Shown here: piece after piece, positions 32,701-44,573 of the stretch
Numbering within the stretch: position 1 is the stretch's first letter
How the letters are laid out: the number at the start of each line of letters is the position of its first letter
Source: Cryptomeria japonica
Taxonomy: Eukaryota; Streptophyta; Pinopsida; Cupressales; Cupressaceae
DNA length: 64,000 bases
Assembly (NCBI RefSeq): GCF_030272615.1
Contig: NC_081410.1
Coordinates: forward strand, 285,571,957-285,635,956
Reading direction: 5' to 3'
Translations under genes and position numbers: made by a program
Notes under the pieces: generated by a model
The model's database searches: none
What the model saw: only the letters and a program-made list of their open reading frames with translations
Told to the model about the DNA's origin: nothing

Positions 32701-34372
32701 CGTGATGGGAGGTGGACCCCACGGTGGTCTCCCTAGTTTTTTTTATAAGTTTTTAAAAAAAAATAAAAAATAAAACTTATCTATGTAAAGTTTGTTTTTT
32801 ATAGTTTTTTTAAAATTATTATTAATTATTATTAATATATATTTTTATTAATGAAGATTAATAAATATATATTAATTAATATTTAATTCAAAAGCTACGT
32901 ATTATTAAATTATTATTAATATATATATATTTTTATTAATGGAGATATATATATATATATATTAATTAATATTTAATTTGGCATTGTGTATTATTAAATT
33001 ATTAATTATTTATATTTTATTTTCCAGTGGTTAATAAATATATAATAGTTAATATTTAATTTGGGTATCTGTCTTAATGAGGAAGTACCTTTTTGGAAAA
33101 AGACTAAATATTATTTTAATTGGAAAATTCTTGAAATAAAATATATCTTGGTATTTTCTAAATAATATGTTATTCAGGGATATATTATTATTGGATTTGA
33201 ATGTTATAGGTCATCTAGGAATTTTAGAAATGGAATACTAAAGTATATGAGTAATTGAAAAATGAAATATTTATCATTGGATATTTTGAAAACTTAAATG
33301 ATATGTTATTAGAATTATTGTAAATTTAATAATGTATCGATTGGAAAATTGGTAAGTTAATGATGTCTTCATTTAGTAAAATAAATGGTTTAGTTATATT
33401 CTTCCTCTGTATTGTGAAATAGATAAATGGTAATATTTCAATTATAGTATTGTATCCACCTTGTAATGGTGATTTTTCTGTTAATGTATTTTTGAAAACT
33501 TAGATCATTTAGAAAACTTGATCGACCTTTATTGTTTAAACCAATAGGAAAGAAGATTGTCCTTTACCGATTATTACCTATGCAAGTTTAATTTTTGTAT
33601 TCACTTTTGTTTTAAGTAATGGCAAGGCCTTGATATGTTTGTTTGGGCCCTGTTGTTTGGTTGATTTGGGGTACCTGTTTATGTCTTCGGTCTCTAGTTT
33701 GGTTGTTGCCTTGTGATTGTGTTATAACTGGTCTTGTCCTTTATGTGGGTGTTGAGTGTTGACTTGTGGTTGACCATAGTTGGTCAGGTCTCTAGTTAGA
33801 GTATCGTCAGGCAATAGACCTTTGTCTTTTCTTTTAATATGTTTAGTTGGATTCGTTTCTATGTAGGGATCATTTATGTATTTATTTACCGATGTGGTTG
33901 TTTGTATATTGGTTATGTTCACCTTGATGACAAGATTGTAAATAATGTGAACCTTATGTATCCTTAACTTATTTAAATGATCAGAGGGGTCTTGCAGATG
34001 AGCAGACCCAGAGATGTAGCCCTTTAGGGGTGAACTTTGATATCAATTTGGTGTTATGTGATGCTCTTGTTCTTATGTTTCATGTTTAGTGTTAGCATGT
34101 ATGGATGGCATTTTGATAGAATGTATAAAGTGGAATAGATGAGGTTTATCGTAAATGCATGTATGCAGTCATCTCTTAAATGCAATAATGTGGATCATCA
34201 AAGAGTGTAGTTTTTTATTAGCAAAATGTATTCCATTATCGTTAATGAAAATAAGTATGCATGAGAAGTTCTCTTTAGTTATGATGAAATTATAGTGCGT
34301 TTTGGAACAAGGTGCATGGCATGTGTTTAATGTAAAATTGAACGTAATGAATGGTTAAAAAATTATTGGAAG

Positions 34373-34680
34373 AACTCATTTGGTTATCTACATTTTAACC
34401 TTAATAAATGAACTTCATCATATTAGCTATATTTTAACTATAATGGATGAACTCATTTGGTTATTTACATTTTAACCTTAATAAATGAACTTCATCATAT
34501 TAGCTATATCTTAACTATAATGGATGAACTCATTTGGTTATTTATATTTTAACCTTAATAAATGAACTTCATCATATTAGTTGTATTTTAACTAAAATGG
34601 ATGAGCTCATCAAGTTAACTATATTTTAACCTTAATGGATGAATTCATATGTTATCTATGTTTTAACTTCAACGGGTAAA
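34373..34680. repeat. 77-bp tandem repeat in LTR H
   Basis: Units starting AACTCATTTGGTTAT begin at 34373, 34450 and 34527, and a degenerate one at 34604, exactly 77 bp apart; decay increases after 34610. Confidence 0.85.
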
Positions 34681-35323
34681 TTTACTCATGTTAGACTCAT
34701 CTTCAACCATAATGGATGAACACGTCCTATTATCTATAATGTTAATTTACTGAACAAATTATATCCTTGTTTAAAGTGATAACATGAAAATTAAGTTAAC
34801 CTGCTTTACTGGGTCAGATGTTGTGAGTTGAGTTAGATGTTAAGTTACGTAATCACATTGGGAAGCTCCTTAGGTTTTGTTTAGTCTTCCGTTGTGTTAT
34901 CTGAACTTTTGATAACTCATTGTATCATTATGTTGTGTCTTATTTAAAAAAAATATTTGCACTCCATTTGTGTGTTTTAGCTTTATCCCTTCGGGGTATC
35001 CTGGCAGGGCATTACACCATTTGATAAATACCTTAATCTACCTTTAGGTTTGAATGCTTGAAATATTTTTCTTCACTTCTCGTTGTGGATGCCTTCGCTC
35101 ATGTTTTTCACACTCTTAGGAAATTTGAATGCTTGGTGAGTGAAAAAGAGTGAAAAACACTTGCTTTATAATGCCATTTCCTTCAACTACCACAATACAT
35201 TCATGTCGGTTAAATGAAACTTAACACATCTGCCAGTAAAGAAGCAATTCATCTTCTTACCATCAACTGAGGGTAAACTAGCATGGTTTTCAATTAGTTG
35301 TCATACCCCCAAAAGATTTATTT

Positions 35324-36429
35324 TTAGTTAGATGAAGAATCTCCTGCGGGTGGAGTAATACTCTGTTCTACCGGTGAAGGAATGGCCTCATCAACATTCT
35401 GATCTATCTTTCTAATCCATTGTTTTGAAAATTCTTGCTTTACCTCATCAACCTTCTCTTTACCTTTCAAACTGGGTCCTTTGTTATTTATCGGTGATGC
35501 CTTACTTCTACAAAATTTTGCAATATGTCCAATCTTAATACACGCATAACAAGTCACATTGGTTTTCTGAATAGCCTTTCCATATCCTATGCCGATATGT
35601 GTTCTACATTGATTAGATAAGTTTCCAAATCTTCCAAAAACATAACATCTTACATTCATTCTACAATTTTTGGAATTATGACCATTTTTTTTGCATTTAG
35701 AACATTGACCAATGGGTGCATTAGTGTTATGATAGTTTCTAGATCTACAATGATTTTCTCTATGACCATACTTATTACAATTAAATCATTTCCCATTAAA
35801 TTTGTAGGCATTAGATTGTCTTACCGGTATGATCATGATTGTTTGCAGCACTGGAGCTTTCACCAATTTCAAAGCCAAGTCCATTAGTATCTCCATTAGG
35901 TTTATGATTTTTTAGCATATCATCAAGTTCTTCTGAACTTTCTTGAATTTCCCTTTATGTTGATTTGTAGTAGCCAACTCATTTTCCAAGAAATCCTTCT
36001 GTCTCATGAGTTAAGTTTTATCATGTTCCAAGTGAATCAGATCTGTCTTTAACATATCATTTTCATTACTGAGTCTTAGATTTTCATTTCCAGCATCATT
36101 GATTCTCCTAGCCAAGTCATCTTCATTTTTATTTTTGTCTTCAATGTCTTTACAAAATCTCATAGTCATATCTTGCATCTCTTTCCTCAAGGTCATGTTT
36201 TCTTGCTTCATCTTGCTTACAAGATCATTAAGAGTTTCCTTTTCATCATCATCATTCTGTATCTTCTCATGAAGTTCTCTTCTTTTGTTTCTAGCAATAT
36301 AATATTCTCCTGAAGTCCTTGAATGATTTCTTGTGCAGCCTTTAGATCATCTTCAAGTTTGATATTCTTCAACTTTTCTGCATCATAATCTGCAAGAGCT
36401 GTTTCCATTTGCTTTCTCAAGTTATCCAT
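35324..36429 (-). pseudogene. ORF1 of element A: coiled coil plus zinc knuckles, no capsid domain
   Basis: Starts MDNLRKQMETALADYD at 36429, only about 60 bases from the primer site. The first two thirds are heptad-rich coiled coil (LKAAQEIIQGLQENIILLE, MKQENMTLRKEMQDMTM). The last third has several CCHC-like knuckles, of which CYACIKIGHIAKFC is intact and CYVFGRFGNLSNQC is mutated, then a charged tail ending GDSSSN. B has a colinear homologue of 370 codons. A copia Gag normally has a capsid domain ahead of the knuckles; none is visible. Two or three frame breaks separate the pieces. A nucleic-acid-binding role is inferred from the knuckles. Confidence 0.8.
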
Positions 36430-36485
36430 CTATACTGGTGTCAGAATCTCCCTCAAGCTGTTAGGCTTTAGAAAAAAGAGGACCA

Positions 36486-36498
36486 GGCTCTGATACCA
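36486..36498 (-). promoter_or_regulatory. Primer binding site of element A
   Basis: Minus strand TGGTATCAGAGCC, two bases after the 5' LTR end. It is complementary to the 3' end of plant initiator tRNA-Met, the usual copia primer. Confidence 0.93.
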
Positions 36499-36500
36499 AT

Positions 36501-37277
36501 TGTTAGGATTCCCAAAGATACTGGGGGGGGTGACTCAGTATCTAACCAATATATATATTTTCTGACCTTATTAAATAAATTGCATTCGAAAACAGTGTAC
36601 CGGTAAGCAAGAATTAATGCAATAAATATGAATAATAAACAGAACACCATAACACAAGATTTTTAACGAGTAAACCCAGTTTGGGAAAAACCTCAGTGGG
36701 ATTTGTGACCCACAATATTCACTCACTGGCCAATGAATGGATATTACTTACAATAGGGGCCTGCACATGTAGGAAGGCCAACTGCCTAAAGTTCACTACT
36801 TAATTATAAAAGGAAGTCTCACTGACTTACAAAATGTATTATGCAAATCTAATATAATGTACTGCTTTAGTTTAGCATCTACTATGCCAAGTTCAGTACC
36901 AGTTTAAACTCATACAATAACCATAAACCTTACTCCAAAATATGCCTTAATATTCGTATATTACTTTTGCAATAATCTTCCCATGTCCGCTTCTTAAATT
37001 ATCTACAAGATCTCATACTTATATATGAGTCTTATTACAATATGCCTTGTTGGCTTACAAAAAGATATTACAATTAAATACAATATGCAATAATCAAAAT
37101 CCTATCGGCTGGGATGTCAGTAAACATTATTGCCACTGTCGATGAACTATCCAGAGCCAGTGTAGAGTCTGTCGGTGTCGGTGCCTGCTGGTGCCATAGG
37201 ATTGCAATGCTAGGTTTCCATCAATGACAATACCTTCAATGACCTACAATTTCTCATTGGAGTGTGAAATACCAACA
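36501..37277 (-). repeat. 5' LTR of element A (777 bp)
   Basis: Plus-strand ends TGTTAGG and ACCAACA. Followed on the right by TTCCT (37278-37282), the target duplication in the B LTR. U5 hairpin stem GATACTG/CAGTATC lies at 36517-36542. Confidence 0.92.
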
Positions 37278-37282
37278 TTCCT

Positions 37283-37706
37283 CACATACATAGTCTCTTT
37301 GATATATTTCGCATTGCATTACATCCATATATCCATTCCACATGTCTATCCCTATTATCTTTTTTTTAAATGATCTAATCAATCTCCCCTATATACCCTA
37401 TACAAACTTATGCTTTATGTCGGCTTACAACATAAATGAATAAGCATTAAAACAAGTTGCCGATGCCAAATCCAAAGATGTGTCAGCCTCCAATACTGAT
37501 GATCTTTACTATACCATATCAGCCTGCATTGTTGGTGACCAAAGAAGTCTTCTATCCTACTAGTGCCCGTGTCAGTGCCGACATCAGTGCCGGTGTAGAG
37601 TCTATGAAGTGCATGTGGGTACACCATAAGAAGTCAGAACCCAAAATCATGTTGCCATCAATGACAAAATAATGAAACCTAACCAATAGAGTGTCAATTG
37701 CCAACA
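37283..37706 (-). repeat. 3' LTR of element B, second part
   Basis: Resumes the B LTR after element A and its TTCCT duplication and ends TTGCCAACA at 37706. It aligns with the right half of 44574-45497. Confidence 0.9.
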
Positions 37707-37722
37707 ATCTCCCCTTTAGCAT
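37707..37722 (-). promoter_or_regulatory. Polypurine tract of element B
   Basis: Minus strand CTAAAGGGGAGAT directly before the 3' LTR start, in the same place as in element A. Confidence 0.85.
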
Positions 37723-38568
37723 TGATGGCAACACTCATGTGAAAAATGGCCATGGTTTCAACTGTTGGTTTCATCCTGCCCTGCTCCCCCTGAGTTGAAT
37801 ATGCAAAATGCTCCATATCTCCAAAATTCCAAAAACTCTATAACTCCCCTAATGTATGCAACTCTTCATTTATTTTTTACATGTATACTACTCCCCCTTT
37901 GACATCAATGCCCAAAAATTGTAAAGAGAATGGTAAAGAATAATAACTGTACACTGAATACCTCCAAAAATGTCTTACCGGAGTTTGACCAGTTTCAAGA
38001 TTTCTGGATAATCTTTCTCCAGTAACTCCACATAAGTATCCTAGTCAGTTTTGAATGTGTCGAAGATAGATACAAGTCCACTCAATAAATATGCAAGTGA
38101 TTCTTTCTCATTAACCTCTGTCGGTGTGGACTTACCAAGCATATCCATGCATTCCCTCTTGTGTACACCAAGTGAATCCAATCTTGGACTCACCAAACCT
38201 CTGAGACTTCTGTCTCTCTGAATGATCTTATCTCTTTCCTTTTCAAGAGCAGAAATTTGATTCTCCAAGGTCAAAATTTATCCATCAATAGATGTAATCA
38301 GTGAAGTTAGTCCATCAAAAGAGTTAGCAATACTAGCAATTTTGTCCTATACCTCTTTTATCTTTTCATCTAATTTTGTTGTAAGAATATTTGTATTGCA
38401 AAATACCCTATATATATTAGTACCTTGTGTAGATAGGAATTTGGAAATCATCAAAGCAAACAACAAATTGGACTATCTCAATCACGAAAACTAAAATGCA
38501 AAAACAGAATGCAAAACAAAGCCATTTGCAAGTAAAAACACTACTTTTTACCTCTGTTTCTGGCCTTA

Positions 38569-38710
38569 CACAGGCGCAGAATGTCCTACATAGGCATAGA
38601 ATGTAGTAACACAAGCACAGAATGAAGTAACATAGGCATAGATCCCTTTGACACAGGCCCAGAAGTACTTGACATAGGCATAGAATGCAATGACACAGGC
38701 GCAGAAGTGC
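38569..38710. repeat. 21-bp periodic array in LTR G
   Basis: Motif starts at 38569, 38589, 38610, 38631, 38652, 38673 and 38694 (spacings 20, 21, 21, 21, 21, 21). CACAGGCGCAGAATG-type and CATAGGCATAGAATG-type units alternate nearly regularly, giving a 42-bp higher-order period. The 6-7 bases after each core vary. Confidence 0.9.
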
Positions 38711-39789
38711 CTAGAAAGCCCTGAATTACCCTGTTTCTTGGGTTTTTCACCTGCAAATCAACTCAAAAGAACTCAAAAGCATGATTAGGGGGTTAGTTCA
38801 CATCGGTTTCACCAATTAATGTAGATAGGAATTTAGAAATCATCAAAGCAATATAAACATTTGCCTAGTTCAATCACGAAAACTCAAATGCAGTGATAAC
38901 AATCCTAAAAACATTCAATGAAAACATGAAAACAAGACATTCAAAATGAAATCTAAGCAAACCAAATGTAGATGTCTCCTTCATGTGGCTCCATTGTCCT
39001 TCTTTATCCTTCAAATTGCTTTTGTTTGTGGATCTCACCTACAAGTGCATACGCATGAGATGAAAGCAAGATTGACAAGATAGCATGACAACATAAGGGT
39101 ACTAGAAGCGTGATTGATTCAACCTTTTTGATTGAAGAAATTCATCCAATTTATAGACAAATTGGAGAAAAGATCAGATTAGCATGAAAGTGATTCAAAT
39201 GGAAATTCAAATCAAGAATAGCAAAATTATGACAAGTGTATGACAAATTACTATGCAAGGATTTATGACAATTTATGACAAATTGCTATGCAAGGATTTA
39301 TGACAAGAAATTTGAAATAGAAATAGACATTTAGGAATTTAAGAGAAATTAGAAAATTAGGTTAGAAATGATGACTTGGAAATTAGGAAATTGATGAAAC
39401 TTAGGTAAATTAACTAATAATTTTTCATTCATTAATTAATTTACAAAAATAGGAGGAATTAATTAGCCAATTAAATAAACATTTAATTGTGACAAGAAGA
39501 CTTGGGATAAATAAATAAATCATTTATCCTAAAGAGAAAATGGAGAGAAAATGACAAACAATGTTAAATGAATAAATCATGAAACCCTAGAAGATAAATT
39601 TGAAATGCAAGGACAACAATTAGGTCTTGATGTAAGATTGATTTGATGTCGATTCGATCATGATTTTGAATTGATAAATGATTTGATTGATAAATGTGCC
39701 GAGGAACAATGACTAATTGATCCAAATTGACATGATTGAGAAGGACAACGATCAATGTCAAATCGATTGCAAAATGACAAAAATGACAA

Positions 39790-39975
39790 CAATCGATGAC
39801 AAAATAGATTGCAAAATGACAAGATTGAAAATGACCACGATCGATGACAAATCAATCGTAAGATGACAAGATTGAAAATGACAATGATCGATGACAAATC
39901 AATCACAAGATGACAAGATTGAAAATGACAATGATCGATGACAAATCGATCGCAAGATGATAAGATTGAAAAGAG
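39790..39975. repeat. 47-bp tandem repeat in LTR G
   Basis: About four units containing GATTGAAAATGACAATGATC followed by GATGACAAATCAATC, 47 bp apart, with an additional degenerate unit at the left. Confidence 0.75.
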
Positions 39976-42900
39976 GACAAAACCCTAATTCCATCATCGA
40001 TTAGGATTGACGATGTCCAAAACATGACAAATGAGCACGCACATTGACGCGACAGGATAAGATTGACCAAAATCATGACTGAAGATTGTTGTCGACAAGA
40101 CCAAATTCAAAAGCGGGATAAATGAAGAATGCAAAAGAAGGACTCGATGCTCGCAAATGATAAAGACCAAGTACGCAACATAGAAGAAATGTTAATGTAA
40201 TGCAAAAATCCTAAAATAAGGCAATGCGCAAATGTTAAAGCATGACTCCGCAAGCGCTAACCATTTTTAGACGTCTACACCTTGTTTCAAAGAATTTTCT
40301 ATCTAAATTAACTTCCCCTCAATCTTTTTCTTCTCTCTGTCAATGATCTAATCAAAAGCGACTCTCTTAGCCAAAGTGAATCTTTCAAGTCTAGCCAGTT
40401 AGAGATCTGCTGTAATGATTAAAATTCTTTAGAGATGTGTTATGTTATTATCTTAAGCTTACCGGAAGGGATCGCTTCATTCTCAATCTTACATTCTAGG
40501 ACCAATTTGTGCAAAACACTTATGGATTGATCTATAATCCCTTTGTCTATGGTTCCCTCCTTCATCAGTTTCTGAGCAACCATCATCATCAGGTCTGTGG
40601 GACTCATCTTTGTGATGTTTTTCTTTTCCACTAGAGAAGTGTCAATTGTCAATAATGATGTGCCAACAACTAGTTCCCTACCGGATTCCCCTATTTTCTC
40701 TGGTGATTTAACTTTTATTACCTCCTCACTTGCACCAATGGCTTCGCCACTTGGTACAGTCTATGCAACTATCAGTTCTTTTATAGGAACAATATCCTCA
40801 ACCTGTACATTAGTATCTAGAGGACAAGTATCCTCAATGTTAGTATCATGTACAATGTTCTCAGCATTAACCGATGTTTTAGTATTTGTCTATGCATTTG
40901 TGTTAACCGATGGCTCAATTTCCACTATCTTGATATTCTTTAAAACTAAGGGTGGAGTACCCATGATTCCTTTATCTTTCCCTTCAACTGGTGTATCTAC
41001 AGTATCAGTCTTTATCTTTAGTGAAGTGAAGAATCCTCTATGCTCTCCCAAAAAAATTATCCAACCCTTTTGTGTCTCCTTTATTATCTCATTCATCATT
41101 CCTAACATCAGGCTAGTTATTATATGTTTTCTATTAAAAACCCTCCTATCTACAGCCTCAATTGTCTTCTCCATCTCATCTAGAGTTATAGCAACACATA
41201 TAGCTAAAAGTTCTTGCATCTTAATGTGTTTGTCTTCTTGCATTGCAGATAACTTTCTAGCATCTAACATGTTGTATAGCTTTGTCAGTATTTGATTTTC
41301 TATTTCAATTAATGTTTTCTTATAGATATCTAAATATAGAAGAATTGCTTCCTGTACCTCTCTTTGTTCATCATCTTCAAATGTATCATAATAAGATTTA
41401 GCATTTTCAGCATCCCATCCTTAGTTATTTCATCTACAATTTCAACACAAGTCGTAGGTGGAATAATCGTTACATTACCAGTCTCTAGTGCCAAATCAAT
41501 GTCACTCTTCTTCCTCCTTTTGGTAGTATCAGATGCAGTTGATGGTGTAGCCTTGGGTGCCTGATTTTGTGCTAGTAATTTGATGGTGACCTTCCTAACT
41601 GGTTGTTTCTTTTCTTCCACTTTAGGTTTTTCTGGTTTCTTCCTCACAACCCTTTTGAATGCTAATGGTGTGTCATCTTCAGGCTCAAAATCTGCAGTCA
41701 CAGGTTTAATGTGAACTATCAGATCCTTCCTCTTTCTCCCTTTCTCTGGGATAGTATCAATGAGTGCCTTAATGTCCTTTGAAACCTCTTGTACAAACTT
41801 GCTTGTTTTACCTTCTTGTTTTTCGCTCTCCTTTCGGTTGAACTCAGTTTCAATCTCAAGAGTCTTTTGTTGTGTTGTTCCACAAGGTTTTTCTGCTTCA
41901 TCTATATCTGCATCACATAGAATTTTAGCATACACATCAAGAATTAATGCATCCACCTCATAGCCCATTTCAGCTATCCAAATCTTCCGGGGCTTGGTTA
42001 CCTTAATCAGGGTCTCATCTTTCTTGACTATGAAACATGTCAGTAGAGTATTTCTCTACTATATGCTTAGGTACTTTTATTCTAGACCTCATAGATTTCT
42101 GAAAATCTTTGAAGTAACCCCATACCTTGTCATCTCTAAGACTTCCCAATGCAGCAATGGATTTCTTAAGTTGTCTTCCTACCAGGATGTCAAAAGCCCA
42201 TTGCTTCCTTCAAGAACCAGGAGTATCATTCAAAAAGTATAACATTAAGTAGACTAATAGATTTCCATATTGGAAGGTGCCCTTTTTCTCACCTTTAATC
42301 TTTCCTAAATTGATCAATAACTCCTCAATCATCTAGTCACAAAGATCTAACTTGATATTTTCTCTCATCGTCCTCTAAGTGGCCAAAATACATGAACTGG
42401 AAATTGAATTCAGTCGGTTAGATTGAGTTACCTTGTAGCCTATGATCATGCTGCCAAACTTGATTTTAGTATCAATGATGGTGTTCACCTTCATCGATCT
42501 CTTGTCTGATGTGGCACCGGTGATCTTCCATACAAAGTCATTTGATACTTTCTTATCTAGATGTTGCCCTATTGATGGAAAAACAGTAATTGGCGGGATG
42601 GATTTCTTAGTGATTTGTAGGGTCGGTCCAGCCATATGAATTCTCCATGTACTCTGCTCAGTACATATCTCACTATTTCATCCTCAAACTTCAAAATATC
42701 TAGAATATCAATGAACCCTAGATCTTTGATGTGTTGATATGTCGGTTTGATTTTACCATATTCTCCCATGAGTTCATTCATATACATCCCCTTGATCTCT
42801 AAAGTGCCTAAGTCCTCTATATGATAATGAATATAGGCCCTAACAACTTCCACATATACCACTTCCTCTAGGATGCAAGAAAATGCTCCAACCAAATCTT

Positions 42901-43389
42901 TCTTGGTAGCCACATGTGGACATCATTTGAAAATTGGCCTGGGGCGGTCCTTAACTTTTACTATAGTTGGATTTACAACAAAAATAGGAGTAGAAGATGA
43001 TCCTAATTCCATGATTCAAGAAAAATACCTTTAGAATGTTGTCGGTGAAAACCTTCAACAAATTCTTCTAGATGTTGGTGTGATCACTCAAGAAGAAATC
43101 TGATTGCCTCTGAATAGCTTTTGATTACACTAAGTCACTCTGAATCACTCTAAAATCACTCTAAATGCTAGGTGATTAACAATGAAGTGTAATCAACCTT
43201 TTAACCATCGTGAAAACCCTAATTTTCTATTGACATAAATGATTGTCGATGAATGATATCAGATCTCCCTCTGAATATATCAATGTCGGATAATCCTCTC
43301 CAATATTTGGAACATCTTCCAGAATCTCCTTCAGGGGCATATGCATCATCTTCCATGAAATTTTCCTACCCCTAAGAAATCTTCCTTAG

Positions 43390-44499
43390 TTACTGGATAA
43401 GATCACTATCGGTGCAGGAGTAGCCTCTTTTGTCTGATAGGTAACCGAGACATTCCCATATGATGATTGCTCTCCAGTCTTTCTAACCCATCTCTAAGTA
43501 TGATCTTGCTGGATTTCATTAACCTTCTCTTTGCCTTTATCATTTGATACTCCACTGCCAAGCCATGGATTTCTTCATCTGCAGAACTTAGCAATATGTC
43601 CAACTTCATTGTATGCATAACATGTAACATTGTTCTTTTGAATTGCCTTGCTAAAACCGGTGAAATTGCTTGACCAACACTGATTAGCCATATGCCCAAA
43701 TTTTCCACAAGCATAGCATTTTACATTCATTTTGTAATCTTCTATCTGATGACCAATTTTATTGCATTTAGAACATTTATCGGGAGTAGAATCAGGGTTT
43801 TGATTTGCTTTGTTTTACATTTCCTAGCCATGTGTCCAAATATATTGCAAACAAAACATCTACCATTTAATTTATAAGCATTGAATTGTCTTACTAGTGC
43901 CTTATGGTTTTGATCTTCATTAGTAGTACCAAAACTTTGTCCTTGCTCAAATCCAAGTGCACTGGAATCTCCAATCCGCCTCTGTCTCTTCAGTAACTTA
44001 TCAAGTTGTGCTGAGCTGATCTTGATTTTTTCTTTGTACTCACTTGAAGTAGTTAAATCATCTCTTAGTACTGCCATTTGTCTCTCAATCTCTTGCTCAT
44101 TACTCTAGGATTGTATCAAATCAGATCTCAACCTCACATTTTCATGAGTCAACCTACCACATTCTTCAAATTTGTTCTTCAGCGATAAAACAAGATTTTC
44201 TTCATTTTTTTTCTATCCTCAATATCCTTGGACAACCTCATAGTCATAGTTTGCATTTCATTATTCATAACCATGTTCTCCTGACTCAATTTTTGACATT
44301 GTTCCTTAAGTGCATTTTTCTCTTCATCATCCTGATTTTGCAAAAGTTCCTTCCTCCTAGCTTGAATAGATGATAGTCTCTCTTGTAGGACAAGAATAAA
44401 TTCTTTAGCAGAATTCAACTCATCTTGTAGCTTTAAGTTCTTCAATCTTTCAACATCTTAATCTTCAAGTGCCATCTCAAGCTGCTTCTCCAAAGCCAT
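43390..44499 (-). pseudogene. ORF1 of element B: coiled coil plus zinc knuckles
   Basis: Starts MALEKQLEMALEDQD at 44499, 60 bases from the primer site, and ends APIVILSSN at 43390; 370 codons if read through one stop and a frameshift. The coiled coil (44180-44499) includes LKLQDELNSAKEFILVLQER. The knuckle region (43600-43870) includes CFVCNIFGHMARKC and CYACGKFGHMANQC, both complete, and the damaged CYAYNEVGHIAKFC. It matches element A ORF1 in order, spacing and SSN carboxyl end. A Gag capsid domain is not seen. Likely binds RNA or DNA through the knuckles (inference). Confidence 0.8.
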
Positions 44500-44558
44500 T
44501 TTCAATGACTCTGGTTTTAGGATCTTCCTCAAGCTGTTAAACTTCGTCTAAGACACAA

Positions 44559-44571
44559 GGCTCTGATACCA
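44559..44571 (-). promoter_or_regulatory. Primer binding site of element B
   Basis: Minus strand TGGTATCAGAGCC with the same two-base spacer to the LTR as in element A; complementary to initiator tRNA-Met. Confidence 0.93.
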
Positions 44572-44573
44572 AT

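Larger units (their letters stand above)
22861..35016 (+). mobile_element. Element H: ~4.2-kb solo LTR, split by LINE L
   Basis: Starts TGTAATGTTG (22861) and ends GGGCATTACA (35007-35016), so TGTAATG/CATTACA terminal inverted repeats. The end CTTCGGGGTATCCTGGCAGG resembles LTR ends of Del/Tekay-type gypsy elements as I recall them. Excluding LINE L it is 824 + 3344 bp, with no gag or pol frame, so it is best read as a solo LTR. Flanks CCATGA and CCATTT share only CCAT, so the target duplication is imperfect or altered. Orientation is inferred from the ends. Confidence 0.6.
31673..35016 (+). repeat. Right part of solo LTR H
   Basis: Mostly AT-rich and gene-free. It contains a GC-rich island with short degenerate repeats (32500-32740), a roughly 100-bp AT-rich duplication (32815-33010), and a 77-bp tandem array (34373-34610). 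It ends CTGGCAGGGCATTACA. Confidence 0.6.
18555..37277 (-). mobile_element. Element A: second member of the ORF1/ORF2 non-autonomous family
   Basis: LTRs at 18555-19336 (3') and 36501-37277 (5') are direct repeats differing by roughly 10% in the part I compared, with TGYTAGG...CCAACA ends. The target duplication TTCCT lies inside the 3' LTR of element B. The internal region has a primer site for initiator tRNA-Met, ORF1 (35324-36429), ORF2 (19639-22836) and a polypurine tract beside the 3' LTR. A solo LTR (22861-35016) is inserted between ORF1 and ORF2. Removing later insertions leaves about 6.6 kb. No pol domain is present. Confidence 0.9.
38428..40279 (+). mobile_element. Element G: solo LTR (1852 bp)
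   Basis: Ends TGTAGATAGG (38428) and GTCTACA (40273-40279), with the 5-bp duplication CCTTG at 38423-38427 and 40280-40284. No coding frame. The first ~390 bp begin again at 38819 with TGTAGATAGGAATTTAGAAA, so the left end is tandemly duplicated. It contains a 21-bp-period array (38569-38710) and a 47-bp tandem array (39790-39975). It was inserted into ORF2 of element B. Family is uncertain; the CGTCTACA end is gypsy-like. Confidence 0.85.
38041..43012 (-). pseudogene. ORF2 of element B, broken and interrupted by solo LTR G
   Basis: Starts MELGSSSTPIFVVNPTI near 43012, colinear with element A ORF2 (MVSSSTPEFIANPTVVEV). Conserved blocks include YIHYHIEDLG, IVRYVLSRVHGEFIWLD and GATSDKRSMKVN (42375-42913); a basic region with RKKPEKPKVEEKKQPVRK (41330-41968); a low-complexity Thr/Val region (40440-41270); and a terminal coiled coil MTLENQISALEKERDK (38041-38274). 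Stops and frameshifts occur throughout. LTR G (38428-40279) lies between the last two parts. Conservation of the same block order in two diverged elements argues that ORF2 was once selected. Role unknown. Confidence 0.75.
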
